42,640 nucleotides of DNA from Selenomonadales bacterium (GTDB taxonomy: Bacteria > Bacillota > Negativicutes > Sporomusales > UBA7701). The DNA lies in NCBI GenBank assembly GCA_029975165.1, contig JARKPR010000097.1, positions 1-42,640 of the forward strand. Reading direction: 5' to 3'. Position numbers and translations under genes: made by a program. The notes beneath the pieces are model-generated. The model had not been told where the DNA came from and searched no databases. It was given only the letters and a program-made list of their open reading frames with translations. This document shows positions 6,992-14,141 of the stretch, piece after piece; positions within the stretch are counted from its first letter, which is position 1, and each line of letters opens with the position of its first letter.

Positions 6992-8473
6992 CTAGCCGCC
7001 GATTACCGGCGGCTTAACGCCATGATAGAACAGCCACGAGATGAACAGTCCCACCCAAAGGATGAAGCCGAACAGGGCCACGGCATAAACGGCGACGATC
7101 CGTCCCACCCCGGCCGCCCAAAGCTTGCGCACATCGGTGACAAGGCCGATGGAGAAAAAGCACAAGCCGAAAAAGGTGCTGCGCAGCAGATTGGCCTGGC
7201 TGGCGCCGGCGTCGGCTGCCTTCACGAGCGACGGGTTGAAGATCCCCAGCAGGAAGAGGACGAAGAACGTGAAGACGAAACCGAGGACGAATTTCGGGAA
7301 CCGGTCCCAGATTTCCCGTGCCGAAACCTTGTACGTCTCGCCCTCCGGCCGGCGCGTATCCAGCCGGTACACCGACCAGATGGCGGCCAGGATGAAGGCC
7401 CACACGCCAATGAAGATGTCGATGAATAGCTTCGTCGTCGTCGCCGCCATCAGCACCCAGCCTTCCTGATACTTGATTCCGAACTGGGACAACGCCTTGG
7501 CGCGGATAAGCGCGTCGGTGATCGCCCCGCTGGCGACCGCCCCGCCGTCGCTCTTCACCGCCAGCCCCATCCAGGCCCCGGCCACCAGCGGCTCGTGGGC
7601 CAGAAAGGCGGTTGCCAGCCACGGCAGGAACAGCAGCTCGACCGCCACGAACACGATTATGATCGACGCCAGCACGGTCGGCACGAGCGGGCGGGCGCGG
7701 ATGGCGCCGCCGGTAGCAATCGCCGCCGCCACGCCGCAGATCGAAATGCCTGACGCCAGCGGCGCCGCCCATTCCGGCGTGAATTTGAAGTAGCGGCGGG
7801 AAACGAAATACACAACCGGCCAGTAGAGCAGATACGCCTCCACCACCGCGCACAGGCCGCGGAAGATCACCGTCCCGGCCAGGCTCAGGGCCCCGACCGT
7901 CTTGATGCCGATCGCCATCCCGAGGATGACGATCCCGGTCTTGATATACCACTCCGGGCGCGCGGCGTCCGCCAGAAACCTGGCGGTGGCCGGGAAGAAA
8001 TTGCCGATGACGAGGCCGACGATCAGTGCGAAAACGAAGCCCAGTTCGCCGAGGCTCAGCGACCAGGCGATCTTGAGGCTGGCCTGTTTGTCCGGCGTCG
8101 CTGCGATGTAGGCGTAATTGCCCAATACCGTCGCCATAAACGTGATCCAGTACACGGCCGTGAAGCCGAGGGCGAACCGCGCCGGCCTGCTCCCCATGAC
8201 GGTGGCCCCCGCCGTGGTTATGGCCAGCAGGAATATGTAGGTCGCGCCCGCCGCGCCCCACCCGCCTAGACCGGCATACACCTTGGAATTCGGCTCGAAC
8301 GCCTGGGCAAAATCCAGCCAGACGTTGTGTTTGGGCACCCAGCCCAAAAGATCGCCGCCCAACAGCGGACCGATACCGAGGACGAAGACTAGCAGGCCTA
8401 GCCAGACCGCCCACCAATCCTCGTTCCGCAGCACCGCCTTGCTGGCGTAAACAGAATCCTGTTCACTGCTCAT
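6992..8473 (-). CDS. YeiH-family putative sulfate exporter (UPF0324/PSE), long form
   Basis: A 493-residue polytopic membrane protein. About a dozen hydrophobic segments are visible, with the family core in KTGIVILGMAIGIKTVG, SGISICGVAAAIATGGAI and KSDGGAVASGAITDALIRAKA. Typical YeiH proteins have about 340 residues; this one has an N-terminal extension of about 100 residues and a long loop near 370-400 (YRLDTRRPEGETYKVSARE). The family is a predicted transporter of sulfate or related anions, and its exact substrate is not established. Placement among sulfur-assimilation genes, with the same leader element in front, supports transport of a sulfur compound. ATG 8473 follows AGGTGAGGTGAT. First gene of a two-gene operon with the small membrane protein. 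Confidence 0.82.
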   Translation of the reverse strand: MSSEQDSVYASKAVLRNEDWWAVWLGLLVFVLGIGPLLGGDLLGWVPKHNVWLDFAQAFEPNSKVYAGLGGWGAAGATYIFLLAITTAGATVMGSRPARFALGFTAVYWITFMATVLGNYAYIAATPDKQASLKIAWSLSLGELGFVFALIVGLVIGNFFPATARFLADAARPEWYIKTGIVILGMAIGIKTVGALSLAGTVIFRGLCAVVEAYLLYWPVVYFVSRRYFKFTPEWAAPLASGISICGVAAAIATGGAIRARPLVPTVLASIIIVFVAVELLFLPWLATAFLAHEPLVAGAWMGLAVKSDGGAVASGAITDALIRAKALSQFGIKYQEGWVLMAATTTKLFIDIFIGVWAFILAAIWSVYRLDTRRPEGETYKVSAREIWDRFPKFVLGFVFTFFVLFLLGIFNPSLVKAADAGASQANLLRSTFFGLCFFSIGLVTDVRKLWAAGVGRIVAVYAVALFGFILWVGLFISWLFYHGVKPPVIGG

Positions 8474-8547
8474 AATATCACCTCACCTTTTTTATTTGGG
8501 ACACCATGCGTTTCCGGCCAGCCGTCACCTCCTCCCATGCAACGCAA

Positions 8548-8600
8548 AAGGCCAAAGAATGATGTTACATTCTTTGGCCTTCGGCTTTCCCAATCAGCTC
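8548..8600 (-). promoter_or_regulatory. Sulfur-locus leader element before yeiH
   Basis: Clearest copy. The hairpin has outer GCU:GGC, a GA/A internal loop and inner UUGG:CCGA. Its 3' arm opens a perfect 14-bp terminator stem (AAGGCCAAAGAAUG with CAUUCUUUGGCCUU, 6-base loop), followed by UUGCGUUGC. It begins about 10 nt after the expected transcription start, so the hairpin is at the very 5' end of the RNA, leaving little room for any other aptamer. Confidence 0.65.
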
Positions 8601-8616
8601 GTATTGAGTTAGTAAT

Positions 8617-8645
8617 AGCCTAGCACGCTGTGCCGGGCGTGTCAA
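8617..8645 (-). promoter_or_regulatory. Sigma-A type promoter of yeiH
   Basis: Minus strand TTGACA (8640-8645), 17-bp spacer, TAGGCT (8617-8622). The leader element starts shortly downstream. Confidence 0.75.
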
Positions 8646-8887
8646 TACCAAATAAGAAACTTATTGACATTCACCCGCTGTGAAGAATCCGCTTTAGCCA
8701 TCATAGCCTCATTAGTCGCAATATGCCGCTATTCCGGATTCGCACCCTGTTGCGATCCGGGGCTTTGCAAAGGATTTATTATTATTCCGCAAGCTTTTCT
8801 AGCCATTCTTCACGCCAAAACATGAAGCAGCCTCGATCACAACGACCAGAATTTTACCGCCTTTGCAATATACGCCATCGAGCAACA
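8646..8887. other. Non-coding, probably decayed sequence
   Basis: Between the yeiH promoter and the permease remnant I see no intact gene. Short open stretches on the minus strand have no ribosome site and match nothing I recognise. The stretch probably holds the eroded remainder of the transporter gene whose start survives at 8888-9013. Confidence 0.4.
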
Positions 8888-9013
8888 CTAACCGCACATC
8901 AGGCCGATGCCCAGAGAGGATTCTATCCCCCGCAGCGCCAGTTCCAGGGTCAGCCAGGCAGCCCGTTCAAACAAAGGGATGGCTGTTAGCACAAATTTCC
9001 AGTTGATATTCAT
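8888..9013 (-). pseudogene. Remnant of an amino-acid ABC transporter permease (N-terminus)
   Basis: A 41-residue start of a polar-amino-acid/cystine-type ABC permease. It reads MNINWKFVLTAIPLFERAAW, then LTLELALRGIESSLGIGLMCG, ending in an in-frame stop. The pattern 'N-W-x-F-V-L-x-A-I-P-x-x-x-x-x-A-W-x-T-L' followed by the first membrane helix is typical of this family, whose full length is about 220 residues. A good GGAGGGGAGAG site precedes the ATG, and a sulfur leader element stands upstream. It was probably once a sulfur amino-acid importer under the same control. No continuation in other frames was convincing. Confidence 0.55.
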
Positions 9014-9040
9014 TGCCCCACTCTCCCCTCCGAAAAAGAA

Positions 9041-9092
9041 AAAGGCTAAAGCGTCCGTTGCCGGAACTTTAGCCTTTAGTTCTGACCTAACT
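9041..9092 (-). promoter_or_regulatory. Sulfur-locus leader element before the permease remnant (divergent copy)
   Basis: An 11-bp terminator stem (AAAGGCUAAAG with CUUUAGCCUUU) is followed by a strong U-rich tail UUCUUUUUCGG. The upstream hairpin is weaker than in the other copies: outer AGUU:GGCU and inner GGU:ACU around a CAGA loop, without the GA/A internal loop. It lies between two gene remnants and may be decaying. Confidence 0.5.
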
Positions 9093-9398
9093 TTGTGTTA
9101 ACTTGCCGCCGCACTTGGCAAACGCCTGCCGCAGGTCGGCGATGATGTCGTCCGCCTCCTCCAGACCGATACTGAAACGGAGGTGACCGTTCCTGAACTC
9201 TTCGGGGTAGAAATGATTTCTTTCGTCGTTGGGGCCGACATAGACGATAAGGCTCTCGTCGTGGCCGATGGAGACAGCCGGAACGACCAATTCCAGCGAA
9301 TTGACGAACTTATTGTGGGTATCCGCATCCGCCTTCAGGCCGAACGCCATAACCCCCGAATACATGGTCATCTGCCTCTTGAGGCCCGACTGACGTTA
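9087..9398 (-). pseudogene. C-terminal remnant of a Cys/Met-metabolism PLP enzyme
   Basis: About 100 codons of the C-terminal part of a methionine gamma-lyase/MetY/cystathionine gamma-synthase type enzyme. Visible are SGLKRQMTMYSGVMAFGL, LELVVPAVSIGHDESLI and the family ending LRFSIGLEEADDIIADLRQAF. A stop codon (TAA) lies in frame directly upstream, and the PLP-binding part is absent from the 150 bases before it, so this is a truncated relic and not a short gene. An open reading from ATG at 9371 exists but would lack the active site. It sits between the galactonate operon end and the permease remnant, and suggests the sulfur locus was once longer. Confidence 0.75.
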
Positions 9399-9554
9399 TA
9401 CACAGGTAATGACCAGGAGCAGCGGCCTGGCCCTTCAGGCACAGTGACAACAGGACTTCAAAGTAACAGGAATTCCAGGAAACGGACCCGCGGCGCGCAA
9501 GTCCATACTCCCAAGTCGTTGGGCTACGAAAAACGTAGCGACAGAATAACCCAC

Positions 9555-10580
9555 TTAACCTCCTGCAACATGATATAAACGCTCTCTGGTCAACCCTCGG
9601 CTGCGGGCTGCAGCGATAGCGCCTATACTGGCACATTCGCGATAGGCGGCCTCGTCGACGACAATCATCGTCCCCTTAAAAAAGCCGTCATGTTTCAAAA
9701 GCAGTTCGAACCCATTTTTCAGTATCTTTTTGCCCATTATTACCACCGTCGTTTCGGCGCCTACCCGGAATGTATTACTGTTCTTAAGGGCAAGTAAATC
9801 GGTGGCCAATACCGCACCAAGCAAGAAACTGGCTTTCTCATCGGTCTGATAATGGGAGAATTGATCTAGAATGCGGACGAGAAAACAAGTCCGATTAAGA
9901 CCCACGCGCAGGGCATGGTCTGCTCCCTGCAAGAACATGTTAGGCTCGACTTCGGTAGCAAATGAAGTGTTTAGGGCATTAGCCAGGATGGTATTCGTCG
10001 TTATTGTTCCGAGCAATTCGCCGGCCAAGGTTGTAATGCAGCTTGTTATCCTGTTGCCGGCGTCGACACTGATAAATTTTGAATGTGAGCCGGGCAGAGC
10101 GAACAGCGCCGGACCTTTAAGGTTAAGCATTTCAATTGCCCCGAACGTTTCTACCTCTTCACCTCGCATGATATCCATTAGGTCGCAATTATCAACAGTA
10201 ACTCTGTCCACACGGTTCTTGATCCCGGGAATAAACCATATCGGCCTTGGGGAAACCTCGGAAATCACTGCTTCCCTCATGCCCGCGGCGAGGTCTTCGA
10301 CCCCGGCCGGCGCCAACACATGCGGTACTTCAAGCAAACCGACATTCGACGATATCATCCCGGACGCGAGGATTAAATCAATATCGCCGTTACTCATTTC
10401 CGCCGCCTTTTGGGCACGTTCGATGGCGTCCTTTACCCCTTGTTGCAATTTAATCCTGCTGCCGGTGATAGCTGTATCCCTGACACCTACTTCACTGCAG
10501 ATCTCAGCCGACAGCCTTGTCCCTGCCCATACTCTTACTCGGGTGTTCGTGGTGCCGGTATCTATAGTGATAATGCCCAT
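9555..10580 (-). CDS. dgoK: 2-dehydro-3-deoxygalactonokinase
   Basis: A 341-residue kinase of the DgoK family. It phosphorylates 2-dehydro-3-deoxy-galactonate with ATP, the second step of the De Ley-Doudoroff pathway. The N-terminal phosphate loop IITIDTGTTNTRVRVW is seen at once after the start, followed by ILASGMISSNVGLLEVPH, IPGIKN, MDIMRGEEVETFG and ALPGSHSKFI, all hallmarks of this family. The ATG at 10580 has GGGGAGG upstream; the frame is open to 10604 but without a ribosome site. Last gene of the sugar-acid operon, 45 bases after the aldolase gene. Confidence 0.93.
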   Translation of the reverse strand: MGIITIDTGTTNTRVRVWAGTRLSAEICSEVGVRDTAITGSRIKLQQGVKDAIERAQKAAEMSNGDIDLILASGMISSNVGLLEVPHVLAPAGVEDLAAGMREAVISEVSPRPIWFIPGIKNRVDRVTVDNCDLMDIMRGEEVETFGAIEMLNLKGPALFALPGSHSKFISVDAGNRITSCITTLAGELLGTITTNTILANALNTSFATEVEPNMFLQGADHALRVGLNRTCFLVRILDQFSHYQTDEKASFLLGAVLATDLLALKNSNTFRVGAETTVVIMGKKILKNGFELLLKHDGFFKGTMIVVDEAAYRECASIGAIAAARSRGLTRERLYHVAGG

Positions 10581-10625
10581 GCCAAACCTCCCCGCCAAGG
10601 GCAACCAGGGCTGTATCCCTTGCTT

Positions 10626-11273
10626 CTAGGCACCTTGCCGTGCTTCTTTTATCTTGGCTGCAAACTGCCTGGCTACCCTGGTGACCGTCTCATAATCCCC
10701 TGTTTGCGCGCCTGCGGTAAGCGACCCGCCCACGCCGAGCGCTACTGCCCCGGCGGTCAGCCACTCGGCCACATTGTCTACCCGCACGCCGCCGGTGGGC
10801 ATGAGAGGCGCCTGTGGCAGAGGCCCCATGACTGCCTTGATAAATTGGGGACCCAGGATTTCCGCGGGAAACACCTTGACAATATCCGCTCCGGCTTCCA
10901 TAGCTTCGACAATTTCCTTGACACTCATAGCGCCGGGCATTACGGGGATCTGATAACGATTACACAGCCTTATCACTTCGCTATTCAAAGCCGGCGTCAC
11001 AACATATTCTGCGCCTACGAGGATGGCAGCCCGGGCGGTTTCCGGATCAAGAATCGACCCGACGCCCAACGTAACTCCTTCGTTCCGGCAAAACCCCGCC
11101 AGATCTTCGATAACTCGCAATGCTCCGGGCACCGACATCGTTACTTCAATTGTCTTTATGCCGCCGGCGTTTATGGCGCCGACCAGCCGCTTCGCTTTAT
11201 CGGCACTTTCCGTCCGCACGATGGCAACAATGCCGCTTTCCAGCACTTTATGCAATATTGCCGTTTTTATCAT
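10626..11273 (-). CDS. dgoA: 2-dehydro-3-deoxy-6-phosphogalactonate/gluconate aldolase
   Basis: A 215-residue class I aldolase of the KDPG/KDPGal family. It splits the phosphorylated sugar acid to pyruvate and glyceraldehyde 3-phosphate. The Schiff-base lysine is K133 in ADIVKVFPAE, the base Glu43 lies in KTIEVTMSVPGA, and the phosphate-binding PTGGV is present near residue 155. Length is normal for the family. I chose the ATG at 11273 (GGGAGG nine bases before). It lies between dgoK and dgoD, which supports the galactonate form over the gluconate form. Confidence 0.9.
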   Translation of the reverse strand: MIKTAILHKVLESGIVAIVRTESADKAKRLVGAINAGGIKTIEVTMSVPGALRVIEDLAGFCRNEGVTLGVGSILDPETARAAILVGAEYVVTPALNSEVIRLCNRYQIPVMPGAMSVKEIVEAMEAGADIVKVFPAEILGPQFIKAVMGPLPQAPLMPTGGVRVDNVAEWLTAGAVALGVGGSLTAGAQTGDYETVTRVARQFAAKIKEARQGA

Positions 11274-11305
11274 CGCCTGCATCCTCCCGGAGATGTTATC
11301 CCAAA

Positions 11306-12454
11306 TCACCACTCCGCGACCGAGCCGTCCTCGTTGCGCCAGATAGGGTTCTTCCAGTTATGGCCAACGCGGGCGGCGTCACGGACTTTGGCCTCGTCGA
11401 TCGCGATGCCCAGCCCTGGTTTAGTCATCAGATTGACATGGCCGTTTTCATAGTCGAACACCGACGGGTCCGCCAAATAATCCAACAAGTCGGACCCCTG
11501 GTTATAATGGATACCCAAGCTTTGCTCCTGGATAAAGGCGTTAATCGCGCAGAAGTCGATCTGCAGGCTGGCGGCGAGCGCTATCGGCCCCAGCGGGCAA
11601 TGCGGGGCCAGCGCGACATCGTAAGCTTCGGCCATCGCGGCAATTCTCCGGACCTCGGAGATGCCCCCCGCATGGCTCAAATCCGGCTGGATTATATCAA
11701 CAGCCCGCGACTCAAATATCTGCTTGAAACCCCAGCGCGTGAAATTACGTTCGCCGGTAGCCAGAGGGATTGCGGCGTGACGCTGCAGTTCGGCAAAAGC
11801 CTCCAAATTCTCGCACAGCACCGGCTCCTCGACAAACATCAGCCTGAACGGTTCCAATTCCTTCAGCAGTACCTTAGCCATACCCTTATGGACACGTCCG
11901 TGGAAGTCCACCCCGATCTCCAGATCATAGCCAACCGCCTCCCGGATAGCCTGCACCCGTTCTACGCAATCCTGCACACTGCGGTAACTGTCGATCCAAT
12001 TCATGTTCTCCGTGCCGTTCATCTTAATGGCCGTATACCCTTGCGCCAGCTTCTTGCGGCTTTCTGCGGCCACATTGGCCGGCCGGTCGCCGCCGATCCA
12101 GCAGTAGACTCTCACCTTGTCCCGAACCTTGCCTCCGAGCAGTTCATAAACAGGCACACCCAGGGCCTTGCCCTTGATGTCCCACAGCGCTTGATCAATA
12201 CCGGATAGCGCACTGGTCAAAACCGGTCCGCCCCGATAAAACCCGCCCCTATACAAGGTTTGCCAGATATCTTCGATATGGCGGGCGTCTTTCCCGATTA
12301 CATCCCCTTTAAGCTCCTCAACGGCTGCAGCCACCGTGTCGGCACGCCCTTCCACCACCGGCTCGCCCCAACCGGTGAGGCCGCACTCTGTTTCTATCTT
12401 TAAAAAAAGCCAGCGGGGAGGAACCTTAAACAATTCCATTTTCCTGATCTTCAT
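11306..12454 (-). CDS. dgoD: D-galactonate dehydratase
   Basis: A 382-residue enolase-superfamily acid-sugar dehydratase that removes water from D-galactonate to give 2-dehydro-3-deoxygalactonate, with magnesium. The signatures of DgoD are visible: TGWGEPVVEGRADTV near the start, GVDFHGRVHKGMAK, MFVEEPVL, IPLATGERNFTRWGFK with the metal-ligand Glu, IIQPDLSHAGGISE, and the catalytic HCPLGPIALAAS. The C-terminus GHNWKNPIWRNEDGSVAEW matches the family ending. ATG 12454 follows GAGGTG. Other mandelate-racemase-type substrates are possible, but the neighbours dgoA and dgoK make galactonate the best reading. Confidence 0.92.
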   Translation of the reverse strand: MKIRKMELFKVPPRWLFLKIETECGLTGWGEPVVEGRADTVAAAVEELKGDVIGKDARHIEDIWQTLYRGGFYRGGPVLTSALSGIDQALWDIKGKALGVPVYELLGGKVRDKVRVYCWIGGDRPANVAAESRKKLAQGYTAIKMNGTENMNWIDSYRSVQDCVERVQAIREAVGYDLEIGVDFHGRVHKGMAKVLLKELEPFRLMFVEEPVLCENLEAFAELQRHAAIPLATGERNFTRWGFKQIFESRAVDIIQPDLSHAGGISEVRRIAAMAEAYDVALAPHCPLGPIALAASLQIDFCAINAFIQEQSLGIHYNQGSDLLDYLADPSVFDYENGHVNLMTKPGLGIAIDEAKVRDAARVGHNWKNPIWRNEDGSVAEW

Positions 12455-12481
12455 TACAACACCTCATCCTTGCGTCCTCAA

Positions 12482-13066
12482 CTATGAAGCGTGGGCACCG
12501 CCAAGGGCCCGCTCAAGCAACGTTGCGGGGGAAAGCGGCAGAGCCAATAGCTCCTGGGCAAAAGCATGGGCGGCAATTTCGCGGGTTGCCCTGACCCGCC
12601 TGCGGATGGTGATTATCCCCGCGTATTTTATCGTGATATTCCCCAATTGAACCTGACTGTAGCGCGTGAAATCCAAATGGTGAAATAATTCGTGCGCTAT
12701 GCACATCGTGGGAAAGTCGACAGCCGTCAATCGTCCCCGATGACTGCCGGCCAGTTCCTCGACCTTGGCAATCGCCGCCGAGTAACAAATGATTTCCTTG
12801 TCGGCGTCATTGTACTCCGCCAAAGCGCCTGTCGAGTATTTATAAGGACTGTAGGTTATTTTCGCTCCAAAATTTTGGGCTATGGCCGCCATTTCGTCAC
12901 GGTTGCGCGGTTTACCCCCGGGATTGATCTCCCGGGCGACACTTGCCCCGAACTCGATGGAATCCATAACCAGCGGCCCTTGTGCAATCTCAGGGATTCT
13001 GCAAAACAACGGATCGTTCGCCAATTCGCGAAAAGCCCACGCGGTAACATTATCAGCGGTGGACAC
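12482..13066 (-). CDS. Unrecognised protein with HExxH zinc-peptidase-like motif
   Basis: A protein of about 194 residues that I cannot assign to a named family. A zinc-site-like motif HELFHH lies at about residue 130 in FPTMCIAHELFHHLDF, resembling the active helix of small metallopeptidases. No signal peptide or membrane segment is seen. The start is uncertain: I prefer the GTG at 13066 (GGGGGG six bases before), which avoids overlap with the repressor gene; a GTG at 13105 would overlap that gene by 20 bases. It sits inside the galactonate operon between the repressor and dgoD. A structural role or handling of a sugar-acid lactone is possible, but nothing in the sequence shows it. Confidence 0.65.
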   Translation of the reverse strand: MSTADNVTAWAFRELANDPLFCRIPEIAQGPLVMDSIEFGASVAREINPGGKPRNRDEMAAIAQNFGAKITYSPYKYSTGALAEYNDADKEIICYSAAIAKVEELAGSHRGRLTAVDFPTMCIAHELFHHLDFTRYSQVQLGNITIKYAGIITIRRRVRATREIAAHAFAQELLALPLSPATLLERALGGAHAS

Positions 13067-13085
13067 TACAATCCCCCCAGCACTC

Positions 13086-14129
13086 TCAATAGCATTCGAC
13101 GGCACTACCCGTCGGGCCAGGCTTGGCCTCTTCGTCCGTACACGTTTGCGACGACCGTCTGATGGTCAAGGTGGGTCTCTTGATAACGCTCCGTGATTCT
13201 CCGGCCCGGTTCATAAGATTGCACAGTGCGTCGACAGCCTCGTTGCCGACACTGACGATATCCAGCGGAAAACTCGTGACAGGCACCGGCATGTAGCTGC
13301 ACAACTCGGTATCTCCGCAACTTACCAGACCTACGTCGCGGGGACAAGACAAGCCAGCGTCGCGCAACGCCGCAAAAATTCCCGGCACAACCATATCGTG
13401 GTCGGTGACGATGCCATCTACCTTTTCCAAACGTTTCAACAAAGACAGCGTAGCGGTATAGCCGCCGTTAATAGTCGCCGTAGTGTCAATCATGAACCCT
13501 GGCTGCATTGGAACATCATATTCGGCAAGAGCTTTCTTATACCCGTTCAGACATAGCTTGGCCAGTGGATTGATGTGGAACGTCGAGAGAAAACACACGG
13601 ACCTTCTCCCCCTGCCGAGCAGGTGGGCGGTTGCCGTATAGAACATGTCTTCCACCGCGAACCCGATAAAAGCGGCAACATCTTCAGCATGATTGAGCGC
13701 AGTTACAATTGGCAACCCGAATGAAGCAAGCCGCCGCAACGTCTCCGCGTTCTCGCCGGTAGGTACGATTATCAGTCCGTCGATCCGCTTCTGATAAAGC
13801 GTTTCGAGCAGCTCCTGCTCCGCCCGCCCATCGCCCTTTGTCTGGACGAAATAAGACACATACCCGTTTCCCATGCCGGCAAGCTCAATCGCACCGGCCA
13901 AAGCACTATAGACAGGGTTGGTTAAATCAGGCAGCACGGTCCCTATCGTCCCGCTCGACCTAGTCACCAGTGACTTCGCTAAAGTATTAGGCACATAGCC
14001 CAGGCGCTTTGCGGCTTCCAGTACCTTTGCCCTGGTCAGGGGGCTCACATCGGGCTTATTGTTTATCGCCCGCGAGACAGTGTTGACCGAGCACCCTACT
14101 TCAAGTGCCACATCTTCGATCGTAACCAA
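13086..14129 (-). CDS. LacI-family transcriptional repressor
   Basis: A repressor of about 347 residues. The N-terminal LacI helix-turn-helix is clear (TIEDVALEVGCSVNTVSRAINNK, at about 3-25), with the hinge region RLGYVPNTLAKSLVTRSS and a periplasmic-binding-protein-like effector domain to about residue 330. It most likely senses galactonate or a pathway intermediate and binds the palindromes at 19087-19108 and about 19021-19036. The start is probably TTG at 14129, set by GAGAGGTGA; a GTG at 14138 has no spaced ribosome site. It is inside the operon it probably controls, between the HyuA-like gene and the HExxH gene. Confidence 0.9.
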   Translation of the reverse strand: MVTIEDVALEVGCSVNTVSRAINNKPDVSPLTRAKVLEAAKRLGYVPNTLAKSLVTRSSGTIGTVLPDLTNPVYSALAGAIELAGMGNGYVSYFVQTKGDGRAEQELLETLYQKRIDGLIIVPTGENAETLRRLASFGLPIVTALNHAEDVAAFIGFAVEDMFYTATAHLLGRGRRSVCFLSTFHINPLAKLCLNGYKKALAEYDVPMQPGFMIDTTATINGGYTATLSLLKRLEKVDGIVTDHDMVVPGIFAALRDAGLSCPRDVGLVSCGDTELCSYMPVPVTSFPLDIVSVGNEAVDALCNLMNRAGESRSVIKRPTLTIRRSSQTCTDEEAKPGPTGSAVECY

Positions 14130-14141
14130 CGAAATCACCTC

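Noticed and set aside
9310-9636. A 108-codon minus-strand frame overlapping the dgoK end
   Set aside because: It spans the dgoK stop and the PLP-enzyme remnant in a different frame, and its reading GPQEADDHVFGGYGV is just the shifted form of the remnant.
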